Counted from the first letter of the stretch, positions 33,309 to 42,882 are shown. The stretch: DNA of 64,000 bases from Caldalkalibacillus thermarum (GCF_014644735.1 NZ_BMKZ01000001.1:144241-208240), one strand, 5' to 3'. Notes: generated by a model not told the origin, from the sequence alone. Program-made: numbers and translations.

Positions 33309-34501
33309 TGGCGATCAATTGCGGAAGTTCATCCTTGAAATTTCAGCTGCTGCAAATGCCGGAGGAAAAAGTGCTGACCAAAGGTGTCATTGAGCGGATT
33401 GGACTGGATGATGCTATTTTTACGATCAGTGTGAATGGGGAAAAAAAGAGGGAAATTGTGGAGGTTCCTGATCACGAGGCAGGAGTATCCCTTCTCCTGG
33501 ACAAATTGCTGGAAAACAACATTATCAAAGAACTGACGGAGATAGAAGGGGTGGGCCACCGTGTGGTCCATGGGGGAGAACGATTTCATGATTCAGTCCT
33601 GATTGATGAAGAAGTAATCAAAGGCATTGAAGCCTGTTCTGAACTTGCCCCTCTCCACAACCCGGCCAATCTGGTAGGGATACGTGCCTTTCAAAAGGTG
33701 CTGCCCAATGTTCCTGCTGTTGCCGTATTTGACACCGCTTTTCATCAAACCATGCCGGAACAATCATATTTATACAGTCTGCCTTATGAGTATTACCAAA
33801 AATACGGCATTCGTAAATACGGTTTTCACGGCACTTCCCATAAGTATGTCACCCAACGTGCTGCTGAACTGCTTAATTTACCCTTGGAAGAGTTGCGCCT
33901 GATCAGCTGCCATCTGGGTAATGGGGCCAGCATCGCCGCTGTGATGCATGGCAAATCAATCGATACCTCCATGGGGTTTACACCGTTGGCCGGGGTGGCC
34001 ATGGGGACACGCTCGGGCAACATTGACCCTGCCCTGATTCCCTACATTATGAAAAAAACGGGCAAATCGGCAGATGAAGTTGTCTTCGATGTTTTGAACA
34101 AAAAGAGCGGCCTGCTTGGTATCTCAGGGCTTTCCAGCGATCTGCGGGAGATTGAGGAAGAGGCCCAAAACGGCAATCACCGGGCCGAGCTGGCTTTAGA
34201 AGTGTTTGCCGGCCGCATTCACAAATATATTGGCAGCTATGCAGCCCGCATGTCCGGGGTGGATGCCATTATTTTTACGGCAGGAATTGGGGAAAACAGT
34301 CCCGTCATTAGGGAAAAGGTGTTAAAAGGATTAGAATTTATGGGCGTCTACTGGGATCCAGCCCTTAACCGCATCAAAGGAAGGGAAACCTTTCTTAATT
34401 ATCCCCACTCACCGGTCAAGGTGCTGGTGATTCCCACAAATGAAGAAGTGATGATTGCCAGAGACACAGTAAGATTGATTTCAGCCAAGGTCAAAGCATA
34501 G
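33296..34501 (+). CDS. ackA: acetate kinase
   Basis: About 401 residues from ATG 33296 (GAGGTG upstream, within ytxK). ASKHA-fold kinase: [48 protein letters not shown] and [14 protein letters not shown] all present. It interconverts acetyl phosphate plus ADP with acetate plus ATP. Directly downstream is pduL, a phosphotransacylase, so the two can form the acyl-CoA to acyl-phosphate to acid pathway. Confidence 0.96.
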   Translation: MPKIMAINCGSSSLKFQLLQMPEEKVLTKGVIERIGLDDAIFTISVNGEKKREIVEVPDHEAGVSLLLDKLLENNIIKELTEIEGVGHRVVHGGERFHDSVLIDEEVIKGIEACSELAPLHNPANLVGIRAFQKVLPNVPAVAVFDTAFHQTMPEQSYLYSLPYEYYQKYGIRKYGFHGTSHKYVTQRAAELLNLPLEELRLISCHLGNGASIAAVMHGKSIDTSMGFTPLAGVAMGTRSGNIDPALIPYIMKKTGKSADEVVFDVLNKKSGLLGISGLSSDLREIEEEAQNGNHRAELALEVFAGRIHKYIGSYAARMSGVDAIIFTAGIGENSPVIREKVLKGLEFMGVYWDPALNRIKGRETFLNYPHSPVKVLVIPTNEEVMIARDTVRLISAKVKA

Positions 34502-34558
34502 GACTAGTTTATTCACATATATTCCCTTGATTTAAATAAAAAGGAGGAGCTATGACAC

Positions 34559-35140
34559 ATGGAATATAAAATTCCAGTCGGGATTTCTAATCGTCATGTC
34601 CATCTGTCTCCTGAACATCTGGAACAACTGTTTGGCAAAGGGTATGAATTGACCGAACTGAAACCTTTATCCCAACCAGGTCAGTTCGCTGCGCAGGAAA
34701 CCGTTACTTTGGTTGGACCCAAAGGAGAAATCCCCAAAGTGCGCATCCTGGGTCCGGCGCGGGGACATACCCAGGTGGAGATTTCCAAAACAGATTCTTA
34801 TAAATTAGGGGTTAACCCGCCTGTACGGGATTCTGGTGACATCGAAGGCACACCGGGCATCAAAATCATTGGCCCTAAAGGGGAAGTAGAGCTGGACAAA
34901 GGTGTGATTATTGCCAGCCGTCACATTCATTTCCATACTTCCGATGCGGAAAAGTTTGGCGTTAAAGACGGCGACCGGGTTCGTATTCGCGCCGGAGGTG
35001 AACGGGCGGTGATTTTTGAAAATGTGCTATGCCGCGTCTCTGATAACTACGCCTTGGACTGTCACCTGGACACTGACGAGGGAAACGCAGCCGGATTAAA
35101 AACAGGGGACTATGTGGAGCTGATCCTGGACGGAAAATAG
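34559..35140 (+). CDS. pduL: phosphate propanoyltransferase PduL
   Basis: 193 residues. The PduL domain pair is seen as GISNRHVHLSPEHLEQLFG and IASRHIHFHTSDAEKFGV, the His residues being the zinc ligands of this family. PduL swaps CoA and phosphate on short acyl groups and is unrelated in sequence to Pta. There is no microcompartment targeting extension or shell gene nearby, so it probably serves acetate/propionate overflow with AckA. AAGGAGG (34541-34547) lies 11 nt before the start. Confidence 0.92.
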   Translation: MEYKIPVGISNRHVHLSPEHLEQLFGKGYELTELKPLSQPGQFAAQETVTLVGPKGEIPKVRILGPARGHTQVEISKTDSYKLGVNPPVRDSGDIEGTPGIKIIGPKGEVELDKGVIIASRHIHFHTSDAEKFGVKDGDRVRIRAGGERAVIFENVLCRVSDNYALDCHLDTDEGNAAGLKTGDYVELILDGK

Positions 35141-35165
35141 GATGGCCGAAGATCAGCACCGGACA

Positions 35166-35200
35166 GCTAGGGGGACCGGATCTCTCCCTGGCTTTTTTTA
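35166..35200 (+). terminator. rho-independent terminator after pduL
   Basis: AGCTAGGGGGA pairs with TCTCCCTGGCT with a G-U and one mismatch, then a run of seven T. Confidence 0.75.
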
Positions 35201-35242
35201 ACAGGGGATTGTGCTATAATGATGCCAATAGGGGTGAAGATC

Positions 35243-36130
35243 ATGACGCGTTTGGAGCAGGAACGCCAGCAACTGCTCAAAGAAATTAATCTGTGGCTCG
35301 ATGAGCAAACGCAAGAATGGGACAGCACGTTGGAGGAAAACGCTTTTAACAAAAATGTACTGGTCAACCAGGCTGAACTGAATCACTGGATGGCGAAATG
35401 GCTGAATACGCTTCCTGAGGAGCAAAAGAAAACAGTCGTCGATATGATTGACCACCTTGTCATTTACATCGCAAACTTTTTTCACAAGCATTCTAACTGT
35501 GAGGAGATTGAAAAAAGCATCGTCATGGAAGCCCGGCTTTTCGAGCCCAGTTTATCCAGTTTTGATGAGTTACCCTCTGTTGATTTCTACCGCTTGCAAT
35601 ATATCGAACAAAAATTCCGCTCCCGTTACCCCCTGTATGCTTTGGTTGAGGGCGGACTGGCGGGTACGGGCCATCCCCTGCTCTTGGCCATCGATTTTCC
35701 AGCCCTGATGAGCATCAATCTGAAGATGCTCCACTATGTGGCCAGCGCTTACGGTTACTCTCTGAAAGATCCCTATGAACAAATCGTTTTGCTTAAAGTG
35801 CTTCATGCCGCCACTTTGCCCGGGCGCCACAAACGGGCTGCCTGGCAGTGGCTGATCGACAGGCACATCCAAGCAGGACAACCCCGGGACCTCTCCCTCT
35901 TTGGTCCAGAACAATCCATTATTAAGGAAGAATGGCTGGAGACTTTGGTTAAACAGTGGGTCAAAGCCATTGTGCTCTATGGTTTGAAGAAAACCACAAA
36001 GAAAAATTTGTCCTTGATTGGCATGGTGCTTGGTGCTAATATGAACTATCAATGGACCAAAAGGGTTGGTCAATTTGCCTCACATTTTTACCGTTACCGG
36101 TTCTTGGAGGAGAGGAAGGAGGAAGTGTAA
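35243..36130 (+). CDS. EcsC-family protein
   Basis: 295 residues from ATG 35243 (GGGGTGAAG upstream); extended -10 TGCTATAAT ends at 35220. Soluble with an EcsC-like core (..YALVEGGLAGTGHPLLLAIDFPALMSINLKMLHYVASAYGY.., ..EQIVLLKVLHAA..). EcsC was named from the ecs ABC-transporter operon but its function is unclear. The next gene starts at the base after its stop, so they share a transcript. Confidence 0.75.
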   Translation: MTRLEQERQQLLKEINLWLDEQTQEWDSTLEENAFNKNVLVNQAELNHWMAKWLNTLPEEQKKTVVDMIDHLVIYIANFFHKHSNCEEIEKSIVMEARLFEPSLSSFDELPSVDFYRLQYIEQKFRSRYPLYALVEGGLAGTGHPLLLAIDFPALMSINLKMLHYVASAYGYSLKDPYEQIVLLKVLHAATLPGRHKRAAWQWLIDRHIQAGQPRDLSLFGPEQSIIKEEWLETLVKQWVKAIVLYGLKKTTKKNLSLIGMVLGANMNYQWTKRVGQFASHFYRYRFLEERKEEV

Positions 36131-36643
36131 ATGAGCACAGCTGAACACAAAAAAGAAGCCCCTAAACAGGTCACTTGCATGGTCATTACGGTTTCAGACA
36201 CCCGAACGGAAGAAACAGATAAAAGCGGGAAGCTGATGAAGGACATGCTGGGCCAAGCCGGGCACAAGGTTGCCCTTTATACCATTGTCCCTGATGAGCC
36301 AGAGCGAATCAAGGCGGCCGTAGAGGAAGGACTGTCTCACCCTGAGGTGCAGGTGATCCTTTTAAACGGGGGAACAGGGATTGCCAGACGGGATACCACC
36401 TACGAAACCGTTGCCGCTATGCTAGAGAAAGAAATGCCTGGGTTTGGCGAGATTTTTCGCTACTTAAGCTACACGGAGGATATCGGCTCCGCAGCCATAC
36501 TCAGCCGGGCGATTGCCGGGACCTGCCGGAACAAGGCCATATTTTCCACCCCCGGATCCAGCGGGGCAGTCAAGCTGGCCATGTCCAAAATCATCTTGCC
36601 TGAACTGGGCCATGTGGTCCGGGAATTGAATAAAGACAAATAG
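36131..36643 (+). CDS. moaB: molybdenum cofactor biosynthesis protein MoaB
   Basis: 170 residues. MogA/MoaB fold: VITVSDTRTEETDKSGKLM, ILLNGGTGIARRDTTYE and the late IFSTPGSSGAVKLAM. It adenylates molybdopterin before metal insertion. Located downstream of ackA in B. subtilis as well. It starts immediately after the EcsC-like gene. Confidence 0.92.
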   Translation: MSTAEHKKEAPKQVTCMVITVSDTRTEETDKSGKLMKDMLGQAGHKVALYTIVPDEPERIKAAVEEGLSHPEVQVILLNGGTGIARRDTTYETVAAMLEKEMPGFGEIFRYLSYTEDIGSAAILSRAIAGTCRNKAIFSTPGSSGAVKLAMSKIILPELGHVVRELNKDK

Positions 36644-36678
36644 TCATCACTGCTGGATGAACCCTTTAGACCGGTGTG

Positions 36679-36710
36679 GCAGGCCCCTTGAAATTGGGCC
36701 CTGCTTTTTT
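36679..36710 (+). terminator. rho-independent terminator after moaB
   Basis: GCAGGCCCC (36679-36687) / GGGCCCTGC (36696-36704) with one mismatch, then six T. Confidence 0.75.
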
Positions 36711-36795
36711 AATTCCCAGTGATTGAAACAAGCCGATTTAGGGTATAACGTTACTAAAGGCAAATTTAACCACGCCGAGTTGAGGAGGGTTCATC

Positions 36796-37170
36796 TTGAA
36801 TCATGACATGCATTCGTCCAAACTGGAACAACGGCATTTGGTGAACCAACAAACGGAGACCGTTTCACATAAACCGTACTATTCCTGCGTGTATAAATTT
36901 CGGGACATCGAAGATGTGATCAACCTGGCTCACCGTCTCCCCCTGCCTTTTTTCAACAGCAAGCTGATCCGTTATCACAACTTTTACTATCTTTCTGTGA
37001 TGTACCCTCAAGAGCGCATGATCCGCCGGTACGATTGGGGTGAAAGCATTATTTTAGAATATGGCGAACGGACCAATGAATCCATATACCGTTTGGAGGA
37101 GTACGGCAAAGTGATTTTAGCCGAAAATGCCATTGCTACTGTGCGGGATTATTTTCACATCTTGGATTAG
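36796..37170 (+). CDS. MecA C-terminal-domain-like protein
   Basis: 124 residues from TTG 36796 (GAGGAGGG 6 nt before). After a 25-residue lead, YSCVYKFRDIEDVINLAHRLP and the later ..YHNFYYLSVMYP.. resemble the C-terminal half of MecA/YpbH adaptor proteins, which binds ClpC. The N-terminal substrate-binding domain of MecA is missing, so this may be a ClpC-binding protein without its own targets, or a competitor of MecA. The similarity is by motif pattern only. Confidence 0.55.
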   Translation: MNHDMHSSKLEQRHLVNQQTETVSHKPYYSCVYKFRDIEDVINLAHRLPLPFFNSKLIRYHNFYYLSVMYPQERMIRRYDWGESIILEYGERTNESIYRLEEYGKVILAENAIATVRDYFHILD

Positions 37171-37188
37171 GTAATTGAACCGGGCTGC

Positions 37189-37228
37189 AACCTTACCTCG
37201 AAATGAATTCGGGGTGGGTTTTTTTTTG
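37189..37228 (+). terminator. probable terminator after the MecA-like gene
   Basis: AACCTTACCTCG (37189-37200) and CGGGGTGGGTT (37210-37220) form an imperfect stem before nine T. Confidence 0.6.
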
Positions 37229-37338
37229 TGAGTCTGAGCCGAATTTTGTTTCCATGTCCACCGTGCAGAGCGGAGAAGACCTGGGCAACACCTCTGTGAC
37301 ATCGGGTCCTGAGAGGGCCGTGGAATTCGATAGGCCTC

Positions 37339-37610
37339 TTGAATTCAGCAGAAGATGCCCTTTCGTATTGGAATTTAACGGTGGAAGAAGCGTCTCCGCA
37401 ATTGCTCACAGGGGGTCGGGTACGTGACATTGCCCGTGAAACGATCCGCAAGATGGGAAAAGACATTCCAGTCTTTGCATCTGTGGACTACTACCCTGTG
37501 CGCAAGGAGTCCCATCGGACCAACACGACCATCGTAGAAGCGTACGCAGCGGACCCTTCGCGCCATACCCTTGAGAAGGTTAACCAACGGCTTCGTGAAA
37601 AAGGGACAAC
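37339..37610 (+). pseudogene. unrecognised coding remnant
   Basis: A plus-strand frame with protein-like composition (..RVRDIARETIRKMGKDIPVF..SVDYYPVRKESHRTN..) but no ribosome site at its TTG and an abrupt end. Codon use looks like a real gene. I do not recognise the family. It meets a small minus-strand gene head-on near 37600, so both appear truncated by a rearrangement. Confidence 0.35.
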
Positions 37611-37691
37611 ATCCTCAGCCGTGATAAAACCTAGACCGTGACACTGGCTGCACTCCACATCACCATGTCTGCCACAGCGATAACAATCCAT
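37491..37691 (-). CDS. small zinc-ribbon-like protein, probably truncated or chimeric
   Basis: 66 codons from ATG 37691, preceded by AAGGAGAGGAGGGA and, about 90 nt further up, a good promoter (TTGATA 37802-37807, 18 nt, TATAAT 37778-37783). The first 28 residues hold MDCYRCGRHGDVECSQCHGL, two CxxC pairs with the G-x-G-F-I-T ending of DnaJ-type or anti-TRAP-like zinc modules. Beyond residue 29 the frame is antisense to the plus-strand remnant and does not look like protein, so the C-terminus is likely lost. Confidence 0.4.
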   Translation of the reverse strand: MDCYRCGRHGDVECSQCHGLGFITAEDVVPFSRSRWLTFSRVWREGSAAYASTMVVLVRWDSLRTG

Positions 37692-37699
37692 CAGGCTCC

Positions 37700-37910
37700 C
37701 TCCTCTCCTTACTGTTGATGGGCACTGGATAAGCTGTTATACATCTGTAATAAAACAGAATTTACATTATTAACACTATTATATAACAATTCTCTTTAAT
37801 CTATCAATATTAATATTCAAAATTTTTTTATATTTGCCTAACTTGGCACCTGATACATTCAAAAATAAAACACTACCAATTCGTCCCTGGTAAAACAGGC
37901 TATAACAACA
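37700..37910. other. AT-rich intergenic stretch
   Basis: No gene seen. It contains the minus-strand promoter (37778-37807) for the small zinc-ribbon frame and several long A/T runs. Confidence 0.5.
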
Positions 37911-37956
37911 AAAACCGGTTCTGCCACATTGTCAATCCGTGGTCAGAACCGGTTTT
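37911..37956. terminator. strong hairpin, terminator of the small minus-strand gene
   Basis: AAAACCGGTTCTG (37911-37923) is perfectly complementary to CAGAACCGGTTTT (37944-37956), with inner CCAC/GTGG pairing. It lies 32 nt past the stop of the minus-strand gene at 37988, and T runs follow on that strand. Confidence 0.75.
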
Positions 37957-37987
37957 GTACATATAAAGCCAACAGGTTAAATAGTCA

Positions 37988-38170
37988 TCAAGATTGCTGT
38001 TTGCCCCCAACCTTTTTCCAGCCTTTTTTAATCTCTAAGTTACGGATGACAGAAACTTCCCCTTTTTGGCTGACGAATGGCCTGACAATGGCCTGAACGA
38101 TGACGCCTAAAAAAGCGGTCATGCCAATAATCATCACGCCTAAAATCGCCAGGTCAATGAAAAAATCCAT
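37988..38170 (-). CDS. small single-pass membrane protein, unrecognised
   Basis: 60 residues from ATG 38170 (AAGGGGTGAG upstream; a GTG three codons earlier is also in frame). MDFFIDLAILGVMIIGMTAF starts a long membrane helix (about 5-32), then a basic tail ending KKGWKKVGGKQQS. It has its own ribosome site and terminator, so it is probably expressed. Family unknown. Confidence 0.55.
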   Translation of the reverse strand: MDFFIDLAILGVMIIGMTAFLGVIVQAIVRPFVSQKGEVSVIRNLEIKKGWKKVGGKQQS

Positions 38171-38318
38171 CCTACTCACCCCTTATATTGAAATTTTACC
38201 CCACAGGCTGTCAATTGAAAAGAGCCCTGGACAGAAAACGCCCAAAACGTGATAATAAAAGAAATATTTAATTTCAATAAAATTAATACATTAATCATGA
38301 AAACAGAGGGAGAGGATC

Positions 38319-41300
38319 ATGAGCACCGTCAACCTTCAGACACCGCTGACTAGACCGGGTGACAAAGCAGTACAGCGTTTAATGGAGCAATTAGAGCAGA
38401 CAGGAGACAAGCAAACGGTTGACAAATTGGAAAGTTATATTCATAAGTGGCAGGAGCAAACCCTGCACATTGGCTTTTGCGGGCTGTTTTCCGCAGGGAA
38501 ATCGACCATGATCAATACCTTGCTGGGAGAACCGTTACTCCCGTCCAACCCTATCCCCACCAGTGCCAACGTGGTCTCCATTCGTTACGGGGAACCCAAA
38601 GCGATGATCCATTTCACTTCAGGCTCCGAGCAGACCTTGGCTCTTGACCAATTGGAGAAGTGGAAAGCCTATTGCACAAACGGCGATGAAGTAGAGTGGG
38701 TAGACATCTTTTATCCCCACCCCTTATTGGCAAAAGGGGTGACCTTGCTGGATACCCCAGGAATAGATTCAACAGACCCCAGACACCAGCAGGCAACAGA
38801 AGCAGCGCTGCATTTGGCCGATGTGGTCATTTTTGTTGCCGATTATCACTATGTGCAGTCTGAGGTCAATTTCTCTTTTCTCAGACGTTTAAAAGAACAA
38901 GGAAAATACCTGTATCTGGTGATCAATCAAATTGACAAACACCGGGGTAGCGCCAGAACCCTTGGTGAATATCTGTCTAAGCTGTACAGCGGTTTAAGGG
39001 AATGGCGAATGGAGGTTGACGGTCTGTTGTGCACTTCATTGAAACAGACTGATCACCCGTTCAACATGCTGAAGCAGCTAAAGCAATTACTGGAAAAGAT
39101 GGGTCAGCATAAAGTATTTTTGCTGGCCAAGCATTTTAAACACGGCTTGAACACATTGTTGGACCAACATCGAAGCTACTTGCTGGAAGAGCAAAGCGAA
39201 CAACGGCAACGGATTGCCAGTCAGCTCGATCAACTCTATCAAACACTTGGAGATCAGGGGGCTGCCCGGTATCAAGCATACCGGGAGGCGCTGGAGGAAC
39301 CTAAACACCTTGTCCAGTATTTAGAAGAAGCAACACAGGAGATTTTGAAAAATGCCATCATCACGCCCTATGTGACCATCCAGCTGGTCCGGGAGATGAT
39401 TGACTGTTACCAGGATGATTTCAAAGTAGGCTGGCTGTTTGCAGCCAAAAAAACAGAACAGGAACGCCGGCGGCGGGTTGAGGCCTTTTATGCCGACTTG
39501 ACAGAACGGGTGCAAGCACAGATTGAGTGGCACCTGAAAGATATGATCCGGAAAAGTTGTGCTCAATATCACATTGACGACCAGCAACTGCTAACCCAGC
39601 TCTTAAACTGGGAGCTCAATGTGCCCCGGGAATGGATCACAAGCCTGATTCGCACCGGTGGTGTAGCCCGGGATTACGTTTATGTCTACCTGGATGAGTT
39701 GAAGCAAAAGATTCACGGGCTGTACCGGCAGCAGATGGAAGAGGTGGCCAAGCAACTCAAACACTACCTGGAAAAGGACAGAGCAACCAAATTTGAGACA
39801 CAAAAAGTGCAGATAGAACTGTTTGAAGCCATCATGGCCGCCGAGGAAAAACTGTTACAGCTTGATGGGGAAATACAGGGACGCATGGAGCAATACAGGC
39901 AAATCGTCTCTGCCATCAATATTCCACATTTTTCAAAAGAAGAGGAAGCGGCCATTACTGTGCAATTAACGGTTAAAGCTGTCCCTGATGGGCTCAACAA
40001 CACGGCCATGGACCATTCAACGCAAGAGGGCAGATCTCCTGTGCAGCACGATTCTTCCAGCTCTTCCGCTCAGACACAGGCATCCGCTCCGGCTGACGAC
40101 CTCTCCGGAGCCCGGTGGCCGGAACATCAATTTGCCTCCCTGGCTGCCTGCTATGAACAGGGAGCAAGGATATTGGCTCAAGTGCCCCTTCTGGGCAACA
40201 TGGTACAGGAATGGCGGGAAAAAGGGCAGCGCCTGAAACAACGGCGGTTTCGCATCTTTTTGTTTGGAGCTTTCAGTGCGGGCAAATCCTCCTTTGCCAA
40301 TGCCCTGCTGGGAAAATCTATTTTACCTGTTTCCCCCCATCCTACTACGGCCGCGATTAACTACATTTTGCCCCCCACTGATGAACATCCGGCGGGTACA
40401 TTTGTGGTGCACATGAAATCAAGAGAGCAAGTTGAGCACGAGGTGGCCATCTGCCTGGAGCGTCTCTCTTTAAAACATCTGGACGACATGACTTTGACGC
40501 TGAGACAGGTGCACCACATTGATCCGTCTTCCTTGCGGCCATCGCTCAAACCCTATTACGCTTTTCTCAGGGCTTTTGCCAAAGGCTGGGAAACAGTGAA
40601 AGAAGACTTGTCCAAGGTTTTTGCCGTCGGTCACGACCAGTATACCCGTTACGTGGCCGATGAAGGGCTCGCTTGTTTTGTACGGGACATTAAGGGGCAC
40701 CTTGATTCCCCCTTAACCCGCCTGGGACTCGAGATTATTGATACCCCTGGGGCCGATTCCATTTACACCCGTCATACTGACGTCACGTTTAACTTTCTCA
40801 AACAGGCGGATGTGATCGTCTATCTGACCTACTACAACCATGCCTTCAGCCGTGTTGACCGTCACTTTCTGGATCAATTGGGCCGGGTCAAGGAGCAGTT
40901 TGCTTTGGATAAAATGTTTTTTGTTATCAATGCGGCTGATTTGGCCTCCTCAGAAGGGGAGCTTTTAGAAGTGACGAAGCATGTGGAAAGTCATTTGCTC
41001 CAGTCGGGCATCCGTTTTCCGCGGCTTTATCCGCTCTCCAGCCTCCGGGCATTAGAAGGAAGGGATGCTGGATTTGAGCGCTTCAAAGAGGCTTTTCTTT
41101 CCTTCCTTCAACATGAACTGGCAGAAGGCGTCAAAACACAGGTTGAGGCAGATCTGAAACATGGTCTCCATGTGCTCAAAGAGTTAAAAACAGAGGTGGA
41201 ACGGACGGAGCAGACAAAAGAGGAGAAGATGAAGGTTTTGCACCGCTTGGGTGACAAATGGAGCGGGCGGCTGGCCAAGGCCACGTATGAATCATGCCTG

Positions 41301-41999
41301 GTGGAACTGCGCAAGGAGATTGCCGAACAGCTGTACTATGTGAATCAGCGTCTCTTTTTCAACTTTAAACGGCATGTGGATGACGCCTTCCATCCCGGAG
41401 TTTTATCCGAACCAGCCGGAATCAAACAAAAGCTGGAACAGTGTCTGGATGAACTGTTGTTTTCCTTGTCCTGCCAAGTGAAAGATGAGCTGAAAGCTGT
41501 CACCTTGCGGATAGAAAACGTAACGATCAGACTGCTGGAGCGGGAGCGTGACCAGTGGTTGGCCCGTCTGAAGCAGGACGGACTAATCGTTAACCTGGAA
41601 CGTCCGGAACATGACTTCACTTCCCCATCTGTTCCGGAGGAGTTAGTTGGATTGGACAAAAAACGTTTGACACAGGTCTTTAAACATTTTAAGAAGCCCA
41701 AGCAGTTCTTTGAGCAGGGTGGAAAAGAAAAGCTGCGTGAAGAGCTGGAAACTGCCTTAAAAGAGGTGGTGGCCTGCCATCTGGAACAGGTTAAAACCCT
41801 ATTTAACGCCCATTATGAACAGCAGTGGCAACAAGCTGAGCAAGGATTAACCACCCGTTTGGAAAATGCTTTGCAGTTTGTCATTAAAGGGCGCTTGGCA
41901 GCTATCAACGGGGAATTGACGCCCACACAAATGGAAGCGCTGCTTCAGGAGTACCACATCCTGTTAGGTGAAGCGGTGCTTGGGCTTAACTTACCTTGA
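38319..41999 (+). CDS. dynA: double dynamin-like GTPase DynA
   Basis: 1226 residues, two dynamin modules in one chain as in B. subtilis DynA (YpbR). First P-loop GLFSAGKSTM (55-64) with DTPGIDSTD and INQIDK; second P-loop GAFSAGKSSF (about 649-658) with IDTPGADSIYTRH and INAADL. Long helical regions follow each. DynA tethers and fuses membranes and helps membrane repair under phage or antibiotic stress. A Ser/Thr/Gln-rich linker (about 560-600) joins the halves. Its end overlaps the convergent MBL gene by 14 nt. Confidence 0.93.
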   Translation: MSTVNLQTPLTRPGDKAVQRLMEQLEQTGDKQTVDKLESYIHKWQEQTLHIGFCGLFSAGKSTMINTLLGEPLLPSNPIPTSANVVSIRYGEPKAMIHFTSGSEQTLALDQLEKWKAYCTNGDEVEWVDIFYPHPLLAKGVTLLDTPGIDSTDPRHQQATEAALHLADVVIFVADYHYVQSEVNFSFLRRLKEQGKYLYLVINQIDKHRGSARTLGEYLSKLYSGLREWRMEVDGLLCTSLKQTDHPFNMLKQLKQLLEKMGQHKVFLLAKHFKHGLNTLLDQHRSYLLEEQSEQRQRIASQLDQLYQTLGDQGAARYQAYREALEEPKHLVQYLEEATQEILKNAIITPYVTIQLVREMIDCYQDDFKVGWLFAAKKTEQERRRRVEAFYADLTERVQAQIEWHLKDMIRKSCAQYHIDDQQLLTQLLNWELNVPREWITSLIRTGGVARDYVYVYLDELKQKIHGLYRQQMEEVAKQLKHYLEKDRATKFETQKVQIELFEAIMAAEEKLLQLDGEIQGRMEQYRQIVSAINIPHFSKEEEAAITVQLTVKAVPDGLNNTAMDHSTQEGRSPVQHDSSSSSAQTQASAPADDLSGARWPEHQFASLAACYEQGARILAQVPLLGNMVQEWREKGQRLKQRRFRIFLFGAFSAGKSSFANALLGKSILPVSPHPTTAAINYILPPTDEHPAGTFVVHMKSREQVEHEVAICLERLSLKHLDDMTLTLRQVHHIDPSSLRPSLKPYYAFLRAFAKGWETVKEDLSKVFAVGHDQYTRYVADEGLACFVRDIKGHLDSPLTRLGLEIIDTPGADSIYTRHTDVTFNFLKQADVIVYLTYYNHAFSRVDRHFLDQLGRVKEQFALDKMFFVINAADLASSEGELLEVTKHVESHLLQSGIRFPRLYPLSSLRALEGRDAGFERFKEAFLSFLQHELAEGVKTQVEADLKHGLHVLKELKTEVERTEQTKEEKMKVLHRLGDKWSGRLAKATYESCLVELRKEIAEQLYYVNQRLFFNFKRHVDDAFHPGVLSEPAGIKQKLEQCLDELLFSLSCQVKDELKAVTLRIENVTIRLLERERDQWLARLKQDGLIVNLERPEHDFTSPSVPEELVGLDKKRLTQVFKHFKKPKQFFEQGGKEKLREELETALKEVVACHLEQVKTLFNAHYEQQWQQAEQGLTTRLENALQFVIKGRLAAINGELTPTQMEALLQEYHILLGEAVLGLNLP

Positions 42000-42795
42000 G
42001 CGTGGAACCGAATTCCTCAATAATATGCTTGACAACGTTGTATGATGAAAACTCACCCATCGTCAAATAATGGTTCCAGTCTGGTTTGGGGAAGAGTTTT
42101 TCCTTGATTTCATGTGTTTCCAAGCCTTGTTTGTAATAGTGGAGCACTGCTTCAATCAGTTCCTCCAGATAGGCTTTCTTCTGCCGGAATGCCTCGTAAC
42201 CGTTTTCGACCCGTCCGGCATGGGCGCAGTACACCTCTTCAAAATCGTAGGTTAACAGGGTATTGATGGAATCCAGCATCTGTTTGATCGACTCATCGCG
42301 CAAGCTGTACTTGATCACTGTGGAGACGAACAGGTCACCGCTGAATAAAATGCCCCGGTTGGACTCCAGCAAGCTGATGTGATCCTGGCAGTGACCTGGT
42401 GTATGAATCACTTTAAAGGTAAAGTGCTCTGTTTCGAGTCTGTCGCCAATTTCCTGCCCCTCCACGGCCTCCATTTGTCCCCAAACCAGCTTGCGGTACA
42501 TGGGGATGGAAGGAGGGGCTTGTAAAATTCGTTTGGTTTCAGGGTGCATGTAGACCGGGACTTGTTTGGCCCGTGCAAGCCATCCTGCACAGCCGGAATG
42601 GTCTTCGTGGTGATGGGTTAACACCACTTGTTCGATTTTTTGCCCTTTGAAATAGTTTTTTAATGTCTGTTTATATACTGGTGCACCTGTATCGATCAGC
42701 AAACCATCAATCAAGTAAAAAGAAACCGAAAGGGAGAAATACTTCAGGAATAGCTGACCCTGAATCAGGTCTTTATGTTGATAAAGTTTTAACAT
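41986..42795 (-). CDS. MBL-fold metallo-hydrolase
   Basis: 269 residues. Metallo-beta-lactamase motif LTHHHEDHSGCAGWL, then HTPGHCQDHISLL, LFSGDLFVS and VYCAHAGR, supplying the ligands of a binuclear site. The first motif is HHHEDH rather than HxHxDH, so one usual ligand position differs. Substrate unknown. A FadR-like operator lies upstream at 42865, suggesting a link to acyl-CoA or lipid metabolism. Confidence 0.8.
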   Translation of the reverse strand: MLKLYQHKDLIQGQLFLKYFSLSVSFYLIDGLLIDTGAPVYKQTLKNYFKGQKIEQVVLTHHHEDHSGCAGWLARAKQVPVYMHPETKRILQAPPSIPMYRKLVWGQMEAVEGQEIGDRLETEHFTFKVIHTPGHCQDHISLLESNRGILFSGDLFVSTVIKYSLRDESIKQMLDSINTLLTYDFEEVYCAHAGRVENGYEAFRQKKAYLEELIEAVLHYYKQGLETHEIKEKLFPKPDWNHYLTMGEFSSYNVVKHIIEEFGSTLKVS

Positions 42796-42864
42796 GGTAA
42801 ATCTCCTCTGTCCAGTGTTGTTCTGACATCAACGGAGTAAACGTTGTGAACACCAAACTTATTC

Positions 42865-42882
42865 TGAATGAACAGTCATTCA
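42865..42882 (-). promoter_or_regulatory. FadR-like operator
   Basis: TGAATGAACAGTCATTCA is a perfect 7-bp palindrome around 4 nt. It differs at one base from the Bacillus FadR (YsiA) box TGAATGAMTANTCATTCA. It lies about 70 nt before the minus-strand MBL gene, next to a TATAAT (42883-42888 on the minus strand), where binding would repress. FadR controls fatty-acid beta-oxidation genes and is released by long-chain acyl-CoA. Confidence 0.6.

Noticed and set aside
37203..37427. 74-codon plus-strand frame after the MecA-like gene
   Set aside because: It begins inside a terminator T run and has no protein-like pattern.
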